Below, in pieces: positions 46,665 through 58,749 of a DNA stretch of 64,000 bases. This DNA is from Burkholderia aenigmatica (lineage in GTDB: Bacteria; Pseudomonadota; Gammaproteobacteria; Burkholderiales; Burkholderiaceae). A program made the position numbers and the translations under genes. The notes under the pieces were generated by a model. It saw only the letters and a list, made by a program, of their open reading frames with translations. It was not told the origin of the DNA and made no database searches. The stretch lies in assembly GCF_902499175.1 (NCBI RefSeq), contig NZ_CABVQC010000013.1:62001-126000 (forward strand), in the 5' to 3' direction. Each line of letters opens with the position of its first letter. Within the stretch, counting starts at the first letter, position 1.

Positions 46665-49600
46665 CATGGCTGTTCGGCGCGCCGCGCGCGCGCGGCGTCA
46701 CTGCCGAACCAGCGATCGAAGCGCCGCGTGTAGTTCAGGTCAACGCCCTGGAACGTGCCGCCGTACGCGGACACCGACCAGAAGCGCGTCAGGTTGATCG
46801 TCGCCTTGAACGCGTTGGCCGCCGATTGCAGCCCCTGCTCGAAGCCGAGCACGAACCGCTCGTTGATCGCCTTCGACACCAGCACGACCTGCGGATCGGT
46901 CAGGCCGACTTCGCTGCGGCCGACCGAGACCTCGTCGAGACCGAAGGTCTGCGCGACGCGCTTGCCGGTCACGCTGCCGAGCAGCCCGAGCGCTGCCGTC
47001 ATCGCCCCCTGCTGGCCCACGTTGTTGCCCTGGTCGGTGCCGTGCCCGAACAGCAGCCACGACAGCTTTTCGTTGTCCGTGACGTTCGGCTCCGACACGA
47101 GCTTGACCGTCAGCGACTGTATCGTGCCCGTCACCTGCACGCCGGCCTCGACCTCCTGGTTGCGCCGCATCGCGAGGATGTTGACGCCCGGGTTAGACAC
47201 GGGGCCGTTGAACGTGAAGAAGCCGTTCTCGATCGCGAGCTTGCGGCCGAACGACGTATACGTCGATCCTTCGGTCACGCGCACGTTGCCGACCGCTCGC
47301 AGCGGCACGCCCGGCGCGCTCATCACCGTGATCGTGCCGCGCAGCCCGAGATCCGCGCCGTGGCCCTTGAAGCGGAAGTTGTTGCCGAGGCCGATGTCGA
47401 TGTTCGCGCGCGGCGCGAGCGACGGCGCCGGCTTGTCCTCGGCCGGCTTCGGCTTCGCGACCGCGGTGCCGGTCGGCGTCTCGCCGCGCACCGTGCCGCC
47501 CGGCTGCACGATCACGACGTCGTCCGACAGGTGCGGCGCCGATTCCTCGGGCAGGTCGAACAATGCGCGGTCGACGACGAACTTGCCGTCGATCGACAGC
47601 GCGCCGCGTGGCCCGTCGTTCGCGACGGTTGCCTTGCCCGACAGCGACAGCTTGCGGTCCGGCGCCGCGAACAGTTCGAGCTTGTCGGCGACGATGCTCG
47701 CGGTCAGGTCGGGCGCCTCGCCGTCGAGGCGCACACGGCCAAGCGCGCGCAGCGTGCCATCGCCGCCGTGAAATTCGACCTGCTGAAATTCGACGAGGTT
47801 GTCCGACAGCTTGATGCGCACGATACCGTCCTTCAACTGCACGCCCTGGTCGATGAGCGTCGCGGACAAATCGTCGCCCGTCAGCATCCCCGACAGGTTC
47901 GGCTTCACCGGCGTGCCGCCGACCGTCAGCTTCAGCGCCGCGCGCCCGCCGAGCAGGTAGCTCGGCCCGAACAGGTTGCCAGTCGTCTTCAGCGCCGGGA
48001 TGTCGGCGTCGATGCGGCCCGACAGCGGGCCATCGTTGACCACGCCGAACATACCGTCGCGCAGCGCGAACGGCACGATGACGTTCGCGTCGAGCGTGCC
48101 GATCCGGTTCGCCTTCGCGAGCGCCGTCACGTTGAGCCGGTTACCCGGTGTGAAGCTCGCGCGCGCCGACAGGTCGGTCAGCCCCAGCGATGCGATGCCG
48201 CGCCCGCTCTCGATCGTCACATCGCCGCCGCGACGCTTCACCTGCACGTAGCCCGTCGCGTTCGCGCCGAGCGAGAAATCCCAGTCGGCATCGAGCACGA
48301 CGTCGGTCCGCACCGGCGGCCGCTGGCCCGTCAGCTCCTGGCGGACCTCGAGGAAACGCGCGACTGACGCGCCGCTCACGGAGCCCGCCGAGCGCATCTG
48401 GCCGTGATCGAACACGAACGACTTCAGATCGATCGCCGCGCCTTCGAGCGTGAGCCGCGTCGCGCCGAGCGTCACGCGGCCGGCGCCGGCCGATACGGTC
48501 AGCGGCGACTGCAGCGCAATGGCCGGCGTGCCGCGGTTCGCAAGACGCGTCACCGTGCCGTCCCAGCGCATCCCGTTGCGGTTCTCGACCACGCCGCCGT
48601 TCGCCGCGAGCGTCAGGTCGATCACGCGGCCGTCGGCCATCCCGAGCGCCGACGCGTCGAGCGTGTGCTTCGCGCGCGTGCCGTCGAGGTTCGCGCGCAG
48701 CGACTTCAGCTTCAGCGAGCCGAGCGCGATGTCGGACGCGTCGGCCGTGAACACGAGCGCGCCGTGCGCGCCGTCGCGGATGTCCGCACGCCCCTGCGCG
48801 GTACCGATCCGGTTCGAGCCGACGACGACGTGCTCGGCCTTGTAGGTGGCCGTCACGTTCGGGTGCGCGAAGCTGCCGGTCAGGTCGCCCTGCGCCTGCA
48901 CGAGCCCTTCCACGCCGAAACCGAGCCGGTCGAGCTGCGGCGCGTCGACGACGAAGCGCAGCCGGTCGCCGGGCGCGCCGAAGCTGCCGCGCAGGTCGAC
49001 GTGGTTGCCCGCGATCGACAGGTTCGCGTTGCTCGGCAGAATGCGCGAGCCGGCGAGCTGCACGACCCCGGCGCCGGTCAGCGGCACGCCGTCGTACAGG
49101 CTGTCGCCGAGCTTGAAGGTCGCCTTCGTCGATACCTGCGGCGCGAACGCGCCCGACGCCGTCAGCGTGCCGGACACGCGCGTCTCGCCGCGCTGGGCCG
49201 GCGCCTTCGCGACCTTGGCGGGCGCCTTGCCGCCCCCCGCCTTCGGCGCGCTCATCGCGGCGAGCAGCAGCGGATCGAATGCGGTCAGCGTCGCCTTCGC
49301 GTCGTAGCTCGAATGCGCATCGTGGCGGAACACGCCCGTCAGGTCGATCCGGCCCTTGCCCGCCGTCACGCGTGCGTCGGTCAGCACGGTCTGCTGCGGC
49401 GTCAGCGCGACCTTCGCGCGTGCGCCGAGCGCGAGCTTCGGGTCGTTCAGGTTGAAGTCGACGGTCGTCACGTCGCCCGCGAGCGTCACGCCGAGCGGGC
49501 CACCCAGGCGCATCGGCCGCAGCTCGGCGACGAACGCGTTCAGGTCGAGGTTCGCGACGTTCAGGTCGAAGCGGCCCTTGCCGCCCGCAAGCGTGCCGTT

Positions 49601-50746
49601 GCCCGTCACGCTGCCGTCGCGGATCAGCTTCAGCGCGAGCGCGTCGATCCGCTGCGCGTGCGCGTCGAGATGCACGTTCGCGTGCGCGTCGATCACCGGC
49701 AGCAGATGGTCGCCGAGCGTGCCGGGTTTCGCGTTGACGATCGACACCGGGCCCGTCACCGCGAAACCCTTCGCGGGCGCGGACCCGGCCGGCGCGGTCA
49801 CGGGCGCGAGTTCCGCGCGCACCGCGAGATCGGCGGCCGGTGCGCCGGGCGCGAGCGCCTGCGGGTTCACGTGATCGAACGCGAGCGACGCGCGCGTGAG
49901 CGGCACCGCGCCAAACGGCGCGGCCTCGACGTGCGCGCGCCCGTTCAGCTTCATCCCGCTCGCGTCGACGTCGGCGACGAGCGCCTCGAGCGAGCCCGAC
50001 ACCCGCGCACGCGCATCGACCGGCTCGTCGGACAGCTTGCCCGCATACGTGGCTTCGCCCGTCAGCGCGAACGGCTTCACGCCGTCGAGCTTCGCGCGCG
50101 CGGTCAGCGCGCCGTACGGCGTATCGACGCCGTCGAGCACAAGTTCATGGTGACGGCCGTCGCTGCGGCCGTTCAGCGCGAGATGGTCGAGCTGGGTCGT
50201 CGAGCCGCCGTCGTGGATCGCCAGGCGATCGACGCGCAGGTCGTCGATCCGCAACTGCAGCGGCAGGCTCAGGTCCTGCGGCGTCGCACTCGGTGTCGGC
50301 GGCCCCGGTGCGATCCGCACGTCGATCGTGCCGGCGCGAAGATAGGCGATGGACAGCCGCCACGGCGCGCGGGTCAGGGCCCAGCGGCCGTCGAGCCGGT
50401 CGATGCGGATTTCGGTACCGGTGCCGTCGGGGCTCGTCCACGCGAACCCGCGCAACCGCACGCCGGTCGCGAGCGAGCCGCCGTCGAGCGTGCCCGCGAG
50501 CCGCGCGCCGAGCACGCGCTCGGCCACCTGCCACGCGAGCCGCGTGCCGTGCTCGGTCGTCACCGCGGCCAGCACGAGCCCGGCCGCCAGCACGACGAGC
50601 AGCACGACCGTCGCGAGCGTCCACGCGACGAACCGCCCGATGCGCGCAACGGGCCCGCTGCGCGGCACGCGCGGCGGCGCGTCGGGCGCGCCGTCGGGCG
50701 AGTCCGGATCGTGAGGCGGCGGCGTGTCGTTCGGGTCCTTCGTCAT
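46664..50746 (-). CDS. tamB: Translocation and assembly module protein TamB
   Basis: A 1360-residue inner-membrane-anchored, periplasm-spanning protein of the AsmA-like/TamB family. One membrane segment (about 40-62) follows a Pro/Asp-rich cytoplasmic tail. The rest is repetitive beta structure forming a hydrophobic groove, ending in the DUF490 domain (SYTSFGRKL-like, GPVSNPGVNILAMRRN, SWLLFGHGTD, then SVSAYGGTFQGVDLNYTRRF). It works with TamA in outer-membrane protein insertion and phospholipid transport. It starts 25 nt after tamA in the same operon. Confidence 0.94.
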   Translation of the reverse strand: MTKDPNDTPPPHDPDSPDGAPDAPPRVPRSGPVARIGRFVAWTLATVVLLVVLAAGLVLAAVTTEHGTRLAWQVAERVLGARLAGTLDGGSLATGVRLRGFAWTSPDGTGTEIRIDRLDGRWALTRAPWRLSIAYLRAGTIDVRIAPGPPTPSATPQDLSLPLQLRIDDLRVDRLAIHDGGSTTQLDHLALNGRSDGRHHELVLDGVDTPYGALTARAKLDGVKPFALTGEATYAGKLSDEPVDARARVSGSLEALVADVDASGMKLNGRAHVEAAPFGAVPLTRASLAFDHVNPQALAPGAPAADLAVRAELAPVTAPAGSAPAKGFAVTGPVSIVNAKPGTLGDHLLPVIDAHANVHLDAHAQRIDALALKLIRDGSVTGNGTLAGGKGRFDLNVANLDLNAFVAELRPMRLGGPLGVTLAGDVTTVDFNLNDPKLALGARAKVALTPQQTVLTDARVTAGKGRIDLTGVFRHDAHSSYDAKATLTAFDPLLLAAMSAPKAGGGKAPAKVAKAPAQRGETRVSGTLTASGAFAPQVSTKATFKLGDSLYDGVPLTGAGVVQLAGSRILPSNANLSIAGNHVDLRGSFGAPGDRLRFVVDAPQLDRLGFGVEGLVQAQGDLTGSFAHPNVTATYKAEHVVVGSNRIGTAQGRADIRDGAHGALVFTADASDIALGSLKLKSLRANLDGTRAKHTLDASALGMADGRVIDLTLAANGGVVENRNGMRWDGTVTRLANRGTPAIALQSPLTVSAGAGRVTLGATRLTLEGAAIDLKSFVFDHGQMRSAGSVSGASVARFLEVRQELTGQRPPVRTDVVLDADWDFSLGANATGYVQVKRRGGDVTIESGRGIASLGLTDLSARASFTPGNRLNVTALAKANRIGTLDANVIVPFALRDGMFGVVNDGPLSGRIDADIPALKTTGNLFGPSYLLGGRAALKLTVGGTPVKPNLSGMLTGDDLSATLIDQGVQLKDGIVRIKLSDNLVEFQQVEFHGGDGTLRALGRVRLDGEAPDLTASIVADKLELFAAPDRKLSLSGKATVANDGPRGALSIDGKFVVDRALFDLPEESAPHLSDDVVIVQPGGTVRGETPTGTAVAKPKPAEDKPAPSLAPRANIDIGLGNNFRFKGHGADLGLRGTITVMSAPGVPLRAVGNVRVTEGSTYTSFGRKLAIENGFFTFNGPVSNPGVNILAMRRNQEVEAGVQVTGTIQSLTVKLVSEPNVTDNEKLSWLLFGHGTDQGNNVGQQGAMTAALGLLGSVTGKRVAQTFGLDEVSVGRSEVGLTDPQVVLVSKAINERFVLGFEQGLQSAANAFKATINLTRFWSVSAYGGTFQGVDLNYTRRFDRWFGSDAARARRAEQP

Positions 50747-50771
50747 GCGGTTTGTCGATGAAGCGGTACGG

Positions 50772-52586
50772 TCAGAAAGCGATGCCGAGCGTCAGGTACG
50801 GGCGCACGCTATGGTTGCGCAACCCGTATGCGAGGTCGACGTTGATCGGGCCGACGGGGCTGCGCCAGCGCGCGCCGACGCCGACACCCGGGTAGAACAC
50901 GCGCTCGCCCCACGCATCGGTGGCGGTGCCGATGTCGAAGAACGTCGCGGCGCCCCAGTCGCGGTTGAACCAGTGCTGGTATTCGGCGGTGCCCGTCATC
51001 AGGTACTTGGTCGGCAGCACGGATCCGTCGACGTTGTTGCCGATGCTCTGGTAACCGTAGCCGCGCACCGAGTTCGAGCCGCCCGCGCGGAACAGCAGCG
51101 ACGCCGGCACGCCGGTCGAGCTGCCGCTCGTGAATACGCCGCCGAGCTCCGCGCGGAACACGAACAGGTCGCGCTTGCCGATCGGCAGGTACTGCTGGCC
51201 GCGCGCGTAGCCGCGGACGAAGGACTGGTCGGTCAGCACGCCCTTGACCGCGAAGCCGGCCTCGGCGTGGATCAGGTTGCCGGAACGCGGGAACAACGGA
51301 TCGTCGACGTTGCGGCGCGTCCACGCCCATTGCGGCACCAGCGCGCGGCTCGTGGTCGGCCCCGCGCCGTTCTGGTCGAGCCGGTCCTGGTAGAACATCA
51401 GCGAATACGAATAGTCGATGAACTGGCCGGTGCGCGTGCGCTGCGCGCCGACCCGCGCGCTGTAGATGCGCGTGTCCGACACGTTGGTGTTCGTGTACGA
51501 CGCGAGCACGCTGTTGGTCCAGCCCTTCTCGCCCGGCGGCATTGACAGCTGGACCTGCCCGTATTGCTGGATCTGGTCGAGCCGGCCCGACACGGTGAGC
51601 GGCCACGCGGCGCCGAACGTGTCGAGATACGTATAGGAACCCTGCACGTGCGGCCCGGTATCGGTGGCAAAGCCGACGCCGCCACGGATGTTGTTGTACG
51701 GGAACTCGCTGACCTTCACGTGCACGGGCGTGCGCTCGGGCTTCGCCGTATCGTCGCCGACGTCGATCGCGACGCTCGCGTAGTACGGCGTGTTCTGCAA
51801 CTGCCGCTGCAGTTCGGCGATCCGCTGCACGTCGTAGATCTCGCCTTCCGACAACGGATTGACGTTCGTGACGATCTTTTTCGGATAGCGCCGCACGCCG
51901 TCGACGTCAACCTTGCCGATCGTGAACGTCGGGCCGCTGTCGAACGTGACCGCGAGTGTCGCGCGCTGCGTGCGCGGGTCGATGCGCGCCTCCGACGACG
52001 CGATCTTCGCGCCGAGATAGCGGCGCGACTGCAGTTGCTTGAGCGCCGCGCCCTTCGCGCCGTCCCAATCGGACTGCGTGAACGGATCGCCCGGCTTCAG
52101 CGAAAACGCGAAACGGGTCGCGGCTTCCTGCTTCGGATCCTCGGTGTCGATCGGCCCCTTGAACGTCAGGTCGACGGTCGACACGACCGTCTGCTTCCCC
52201 GGATCGACCGCGATGCGTACGTCGCGCTTGCCGTCGTGCGTGCGCACGTCGGTGCGCACGACCGGCGAGAAATAGCCGGCCGTCGCGGTCAGGTCGCGCA
52301 CCTGTTGCGGCGTGGCGGTGACGAGGAAGTCGAACTGGTCGTCGCTGATGTCGTCGCGCTTCGCGAAGCGCGCGATATCGAGATGCGACTTGAGCAGCTT
52401 GCGAACCGAGCGCGGCGCGTCGATGTCGACGTCGTACTTCGCATGGGCCGGCAACGCGAAGCACGCGGCGAGGCAACCCGCGACGGTCACCCGCGCGGCA
52501 CGGGCCGCGGCGGCGGCGCGATTGCATTCCACGCGCGAGCCCGCGTCATGTACCGTGTGTGCTTGCTGGTTCGACTGCCCCGCCAA
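50772..52586 (-). CDS. tamA: Translocation and assembly module outer-membrane protein TamA
   Basis: About 604 residues. A signal peptide ending LAACFALPAHA precedes KYDVDIDAP. Three POTRA domains (about 50-300) lead to a 16-strand Omp85 barrel with the conserved loop-6 motif region RGYGYQSIG and a C-terminal Phe. E. coli TamA has 577 residues. No ATG suits: the TTG at 52586 (GAGG six bases upstream) and the GTG at 52532 are the best starts, the latter giving 586 residues. It forms the TAM complex with TamB. Confidence 0.9.
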   Translation of the reverse strand: MAGQSNQQAHTVHDAGSRVECNRAAAAARAARVTVAGCLAACFALPAHAKYDVDIDAPRSVRKLLKSHLDIARFAKRDDISDDQFDFLVTATPQQVRDLTATAGYFSPVVRTDVRTHDGKRDVRIAVDPGKQTVVSTVDLTFKGPIDTEDPKQEAATRFAFSLKPGDPFTQSDWDGAKGAALKQLQSRRYLGAKIASSEARIDPRTQRATLAVTFDSGPTFTIGKVDVDGVRRYPKKIVTNVNPLSEGEIYDVQRIAELQRQLQNTPYYASVAIDVGDDTAKPERTPVHVKVSEFPYNNIRGGVGFATDTGPHVQGSYTYLDTFGAAWPLTVSGRLDQIQQYGQVQLSMPPGEKGWTNSVLASYTNTNVSDTRIYSARVGAQRTRTGQFIDYSYSLMFYQDRLDQNGAGPTTSRALVPQWAWTRRNVDDPLFPRSGNLIHAEAGFAVKGVLTDQSFVRGYARGQQYLPIGKRDLFVFRAELGGVFTSGSSTGVPASLLFRAGGSNSVRGYGYQSIGNNVDGSVLPTKYLMTGTAEYQHWFNRDWGAATFFDIGTATDAWGERVFYPGVGVGARWRSPVGPINVDLAYGLRNHSVRPYLTLGIAF

Positions 52587-52852
52587 ATATGACCTCGCCC
52601 TCGGTTGACACGGTTTTGTGGAAAACCCTGTATTTGACCACAGGGTGTGGGCGTCAAAGCTTAATGTTTGTAAACCGCTGCTCAAGCGAGCGTGGCCACG
52701 GCGTCATGCCTGGCGGCGCGCTTCCGGATGCTGACTGCGCGCCAGCCCGCGGATTCGACGCGCGATTGCCGCCGGCCGTTCCCGCGATGCGGTAAAATCC
52801 CGCCATCGTGAATCCGGCGCATCGTGCGCCGCCCGAAACGGAAAACCCAGCC

Positions 52853-53041
52853 ATGCCGTACCAGTCCGATGTCACGCAGTTCCTGAACCAGCTCAAGCAA
52901 CAGAAGCCGACGCTCGAGGAAGAGCAGCGCAAGGGCCGTTCCCTGCTGTGGGACAAGCAGCCGATCGACCTCGAAGAGCGCGCCGAGCAGCAGGAATCGC
53001 GCGTGAAGCAAACGTCGTACGTCTACTACCAGAACTTCTGA
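52853..53041 (+). CDS. DUF3460 small protein
   Basis: A 62-residue soluble, charged, helical protein of family DUF3460, found in betaproteobacteria. It begins MPYQSDVTQFLNQLKQQKP and contains LEEEQRKGRSLLWDKQPID. The ATG at 52853 matches the family start; a GTG at 52808 would add 15 residues. It lies 4 nt upstream of scpA and is very likely co-translated with it. Function unknown; the link to chromosome segregation is only positional. TAAAAT at 52793-52798 may be the -10. Confidence 0.87.
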   Translation: MPYQSDVTQFLNQLKQQKPTLEEEQRKGRSLLWDKQPIDLEERAEQQESRVKQTSYVYYQNF

Positions 53042-53045
53042 CGAC

Positions 53046-55014
<1,969 letters not shown>

Positions 55015-55057
55015 CGGGCGCCCGCCCGCGCCTCTCACGACGCATCACGGAGACACC

Positions 55058-55444
55058 ATGCAGCGCCACATGCTCAAATCGAAGATCCACCGCGCGGCCG
55101 TCACGCACTGCGAGCTGCACTACGAAGGCTCGTGCGCGATCGACGAAGACCTGCTCGAAGCCTCGGGCATCATCGAGAACGAACGGATCGACATCTGGAA
55201 CATCAACAACGGCGAGCGCTTCTCGACGTACGCGATCAAGGGCGAGCGCGGCAGCGGGATGATCTCGCTGAACGGCTCGGCCGCCCGTCGCGCACAGCTT
55301 GGCGACCTCGTGATCATCGCGGCCTTCGCGATGGTCGATGAAGCCGAACTGCAGGCCGGCTGGAAGCCGAAGCTCGTGTTCATCGACGACGGCAACAAGA
55401 TCAAGGGCCACCGCGATCACGTGCCGACGCAGAACTGGACCTGA
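55058..55444 (+). CDS. panD: Aspartate 1-decarboxylase
   Basis: A 128-residue pyruvoyl enzyme making beta-alanine from aspartate. Self-cleavage occurs between Gly24 and Ser25 (HYEGSCAID), generating the pyruvoyl group. Other conserved segments are [10 protein letters not shown] and [17 protein letters not shown]. It forms a unit with panC for pantothenate synthesis. Confidence 0.96.
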   Translation: MQRHMLKSKIHRAAVTHCELHYEGSCAIDEDLLEASGIIENERIDIWNINNGERFSTYAIKGERGSGMISLNGSAARRAQLGDLVIIAAFAMVDEAELQAGWKPKLVFIDDGNKIKGHRDHVPTQNWT

Positions 55445-55500
55445 CCTGACCGGCCGCCCGCGCGCCGTGGTGCGCGGGAGCGGTTGCGCCGCTTGCGGTC

Positions 55501-55538
55501 GAAGGGCCGGATGCCGTGTACCACGGGATCCGGCCCTT
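55501..55538. terminator. Bidirectional terminator panD / parA-like gene
   Basis: AAGGGCCGGAT (55502-55512) pairs with ATCCGGCCCTT (55528-55538), and CCGTG with CACGG pairs inside. It lies between convergent genes. Confidence 0.85.
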
Positions 55539-55575
55539 TCTCATTTCATCGCAAGCCGGCCTGCCGGCCGTGCGA

Positions 55576-56244
55576 TCAGGACGCCTTGGCGGCCTTCTCC
55601 GGCTTCTCCGCCTTCTGCACCCGGCGTTCGGCCCATTCGACGATCGGCCGCCACTGTTCGAGATCCTTCTCGACCCGACTCTTCGCGACGTCCCACAGCG
55701 TGAGGCCATGCGCGGCGATCTGCACGTAGTTCTGCGTGTCGCGCACGTAGCCGAGCACCGGCAGGCCGAGCCCTTCGACGAACCGGTGAAGCTGGTCGGA
55801 CGAGCGCGTGCGCGCATCGACCCGCATCCCGACGATCCCGACCTCGACGCTGCCCTTGCGCACGGCCTTTTCGCCGGCGAGGCGCTCCAGAAACTGTTGC
55901 GTGGCCAGAATATCGAACATCGACGGCTGCAGCGGCACGATCACCCTGTCAGCCAGTTGCAGCGCGACGTTGAGCCGGTTGCCGTGCAGGCCGGCCGGCG
56001 TGTCGATCACCGCATATTCGAGGCCGCGCGGAGGCTTCGTCGGCGCGTCCGGATCGAGCTCCCATGCCTCGATCGCCGGCAATCCGGCCGGCCGCAGGTC
56101 GAGCCACGCATGTGCGGACTGCTGCCGGTCGAGATCGGCGAGCGCGACCCATGCGCCCTGCGCCGCGAAATAGCCGGCAAGATTGGTGGACAGCGTGCTC
56201 TTCCCCACGCCGCCCTTCGGATTCGCCACCACGATCACCGTCAT
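55576..56244 (-). CDS. Orphan ParA-family ATPase
   Basis: A 222-residue MinD/ParA-type ATPase without HTH extension. The deviant Walker A is KGGVGKSTL, followed by LADLDRQQSA and the Walker B-like AVIDTPAG. The C terminus is Lys/Ala/Glu-rich. No parB or parS site is nearby, so it belongs with the small ParA-like proteins that position cellular cargo rather than with chromosome partition. The cargo is not evident from neighbours. Confidence 0.88.
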   Translation of the reverse strand: MTVIVVANPKGGVGKSTLSTNLAGYFAAQGAWVALADLDRQQSAHAWLDLRPAGLPAIEAWELDPDAPTKPPRGLEYAVIDTPAGLHGNRLNVALQLADRVIVPLQPSMFDILATQQFLERLAGEKAVRKGSVEVGIVGMRVDARTRSSDQLHRFVEGLGLPVLGYVRDTQNYVQIAAHGLTLWDVAKSRVEKDLEQWRPIVEWAERRVQKAEKPEKAAKAS

Positions 56245-56381
56245 GAATTCCCCCGAAAAAGCCGCGCGGCGCCCAGCCGCATGGCTGGCGCCGCTCGATT
56301 GCGGATACAGGGAGCGATGATATCGGCAAACGGGGTGTCACCGGAACGGGTTGCGCCGCACCATGCCGGCTTACCGACTCC

Positions 56382-56795
56382 TTACACACGCTGAACCGCG
56401 GCCTCGCGTGCGCCGAGCGCGAACGCGCCGCCGCCCAGCAGCGCCTGCACGGCGAGCGTGACGGCCCAGAACGCCGGATATTCCCAACCGCCGTTCGGTG
56501 ACGCGAAGCTCCAGCCGTTCGGCAGATGCGCGGCGGTCGCGCCGAGCATGAACGGCAGCAGCACGAGCGCGGCGACGCGCACCCGGAAGCCCGCGAGCAG
56601 CGCCAGGCCGCCGGCCAGTTCGACGAACGTCGTCAGGTACGCGAGCCAGCCCGGCAGGCCGATCGACGCAAAGAACTGCGCGGTGCCGGGCAGCGTGAAG
56701 ACGAACACCTTCTGCGCGACGTGCGCGAGGTACAGCACGCCGAGCGCGACGCGCAGCAGGGTCGCGGCGAAATCGTTGAGGCGATTGGGGTTCAT
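56382..56795 (-). CDS. DoxX-family membrane protein
   Basis: A 137-residue protein with four membrane segments, matching the DoxX/YphA family (LLRVALGVLYLAHVAQKVF, FVELAGGLALLAGFRVRVAA). Members are linked to redox or thiol stress in some bacteria; no specific function can be assigned. AAGGA precedes the ATG at 56795; a longer frame to 56867 lacks one. Confidence 0.87.
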   Translation of the reverse strand: MNPNRLNDFAATLLRVALGVLYLAHVAQKVFVFTLPGTAQFFASIGLPGWLAYLTTFVELAGGLALLAGFRVRVAALVLLPFMLGATAAHLPNGWSFASPNGGWEYPAFWAVTLAVQALLGGGAFALGAREAAVQRV

Positions 56796-56907
56796 GGCGA
56801 ATTCCTTCGTGAGTGGTGTGAATGGATTGCACTCTATTCGAATCAATTCGACCGATAAACGCGCCAATTCGCTTTAACTGATTCCTTTATGGAGTTAATC
56901 GGGACGT

Positions 56908-56934
56908 AAAAAGGGGCATGACCGATCATGCCCC
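56908..56934 (-). terminator. Leftward terminator of small secreted-peptide gene
   Basis: On the minus strand GGGGCATGA pairs with TCATGCCCC around a 4-nt loop, followed by TTTTT (56912 to 56908). It lies 11 nt after the stop of the 48-codon gene. Confidence 0.88.
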
Positions 56935-56944
56935 GCACCATGCA

Positions 56945-57091
56945 TCAGTAACCGTAACCGCTCTTCCCTTGTGTGGCGTCGCCGGAACCGGACTGGCTAC
57001 CGCTTGATCCGTACGAATCGCACGCATGCGCAACCGCCGACACGCCCAGCAACGCCGCGAGCAGCACGCTCCACCACCATCGAGCCTTCAT
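56945..57091 (-). CDS. Small secreted peptide, 48 residues
   Basis: The predicted product is MKARWWWSVLLAALLGVSAV, then AHACDSYGSSGSQSGSG and DATQGKSGYGY. A Sec signal peptide covers the first 23 residues with cleavage after AHA. The mature peptide of about 25 residues has one Cys at its first position and is rich in Ser, Gly and Tyr. The Cys context (AHAC) is not a canonical lipobox, but lipidation cannot be excluded. GGAGGA stands upstream of the ATG, and a strong terminator follows, so it is a real short transcript. Function unknown. Confidence 0.75.
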   Translation of the reverse strand: MKARWWWSVLLAALLGVSAVAHACDSYGSSGSQSGSGDATQGKSGYGY

Positions 57092-57172
57092 CGCGCACTC
57101 CTCCAGGCGGACATCCGCCCTCCTCTGTTGTATGCGATCAGGCGGAAAAAGCGAGGGCTGGCAGCCGGCACG

Positions 57173-58675
57173 TCAACGAAATTCGGCGTACAGCGCGTCG
57201 AGGTCGAGATGGTCGGCGAACGTGTCGGCCAGCCGCTCGAGCGACGCCTCGCGCAGCGCCGGATAGTCGATCCGTTCCGCGCCGTCGAGCCCGGCCCACG
57301 CGAGCAGCGCCGTGCAGGCGTCGGGCGAGTCGAACAGCCCGTGCACATAGGTCGAGAGGATCTGCCCGTCGGCGGAAACCGCGCCGTCCGGGCGTGCCCC
57401 GTCCTGCGCGGCATCGGCTGCCAGCGCCAGCGCGGGCGACGCGAGCGCGGGCCCGTGCGTGTCGCCCATGTGGATCTCGTAGCCGCGCACGGCGGCCCCG
57501 CCCGTCAGCGCGAGATGCCCCGTGACGTTCTTCAGCGTCTTGTCGGACTGCAGCGTCGTGTCGAAATCGAGCAGTCCGAGCCCCGGCACGCTGCCGGGCG
57601 CACCTTCGAGGCCGAGCGGATCGCCGAGCGTGCGGCCGAGCATCTGCATCCCGCCGCAGATGCCGATCACCTTGCCGCCGTAGCGCAGATGGCGACGGAT
57701 CAGCGTGTCCCAGCCTGCGTCGCGCAACCATGCGAGATCGCGCTGCACGCTCTTCGAACCGGGCAGGATCAGCAGGTCGGCATCCGGCACGGGGCCGCTC
57801 TTCCAGTACGTGAATTCGACCTGCGGATGCGCGCGCAGCGGATCGAAATCGGTGTGGTTGCTGATGCGCGGCAGCGCCGGCACGACCACGCGCAGCACGC
57901 CGGCGTCACCCCGTGCGGCGGCGCTGCGCGCCTGCGCGGGCAGCATGTCCTCGGCGTCGAGCAGCAGGCCGTGCAGGTACGGCAGCACGCCGAACACGGG
58001 CTTGCCCGTCTGCGCGCGCAGCCAGTCGAGCCCCGGTTCGAGCAGCTTGAAATCGCCGCGGAAGCGGTTGATCACGAAGCCGCGCACGCGTGCGCGCTCG
58101 CTGTCGGACAGGCACGCGAGCGTACCGACCAGGTGCGCGAACACGCCGCCACGGTCGATGTCGGCGACGAGCACGACCGGGCAGTCGACCCGTTCGGCAA
58201 AACCCATGTTCGCGATGTCGCCGGCGCGCAGGTTGATCTCCGCCGGGCTGCCGGCGCCCTCGACGATCACCGTGTCGTAGCCGGCGCGCAGCCGCGCGTA
58301 CGACTCGAGCACTGCATCGAACGCGACCGGCTTGTAGTCGTGATACGCGCGCGCATTGAGGTTCATGCGCGCCTTGCCGTGGATGATCACCTGCGCGCCG
58401 CGATCGCTCGTCGGCTTCAGCAGCACGGGGTTGAAATCCGTATGCGGCGCGACGCCCGCGGCCAGTGCCTGCAGCGCCTGCGCGCGGCCGATCTCGCCGC
58501 CGTCGGCCGTCACCGCGCTGTTGAGCGCCATGTTCTGCGGCTTGAACGGCGCAACGCGCGCGCCGGCCCGGCGCGCCAGCCGGCACAGACCCGCGACGAG
58601 CGTGCTCTTGCCCGCGTCGGAAGTCGTGCCCTGGATCATCAGCGTACCGCGCGGCCGCGGCTCGGGTGCATTCAT
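57173..58675 (-). CDS. cobQ: Adenosylcobyric acid synthase
   Basis: A 500-residue amidotransferase (CobQ/CbiP) amidating four side chains of adenosylcobyrinic diamide. The N-terminal dethiobiotin synthetase-like domain has [16 protein letters not shown] and KPQNMALNS. The C-terminal triad-type glutaminase has the nucleophile Cys in [10 protein letters not shown] and His in VHGLF. The ATG at 58675 begins [16 protein letters not shown]. It is divergent from cobU across only 74 bp. Confidence 0.95.
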   Translation of the reverse strand: MNAPEPRPRGTLMIQGTTSDAGKSTLVAGLCRLARRAGARVAPFKPQNMALNSAVTADGGEIGRAQALQALAAGVAPHTDFNPVLLKPTSDRGAQVIIHGKARMNLNARAYHDYKPVAFDAVLESYARLRAGYDTVIVEGAGSPAEINLRAGDIANMGFAERVDCPVVLVADIDRGGVFAHLVGTLACLSDSERARVRGFVINRFRGDFKLLEPGLDWLRAQTGKPVFGVLPYLHGLLLDAEDMLPAQARSAAARGDAGVLRVVVPALPRISNHTDFDPLRAHPQVEFTYWKSGPVPDADLLILPGSKSVQRDLAWLRDAGWDTLIRRHLRYGGKVIGICGGMQMLGRTLGDPLGLEGAPGSVPGLGLLDFDTTLQSDKTLKNVTGHLALTGGAAVRGYEIHMGDTHGPALASPALALAADAAQDGARPDGAVSADGQILSTYVHGLFDSPDACTALLAWAGLDGAERIDYPALREASLERLADTFADHLDLDALYAEFR

Positions 58676-58749
58676 CGTGTCAAGCTCGTCGCGAAGCAAA
58701 GGCCGCATTATCGCCCGCACCGGCATGCCCGCGCCGTTACAATCACGCG

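Noticed and set aside
48404..50761. A 785-codon plus-strand frame opposite tamB
   Set aside because: The composition is Arg/Val/Gln/His low complexity with no domain, and tamB on the other strand is clearly real.
55576..56244. Chromosome or plasmid partition system
   Set aside because: A ParA-like ATPase stands alone: no parB and no parS-like repeats were seen around it.
58676..58749. Cobalamin riboswitch between cobQ and cobU
   Set aside because: The 74-bp gap is too short, and no B12-box-like sequence was recognised.
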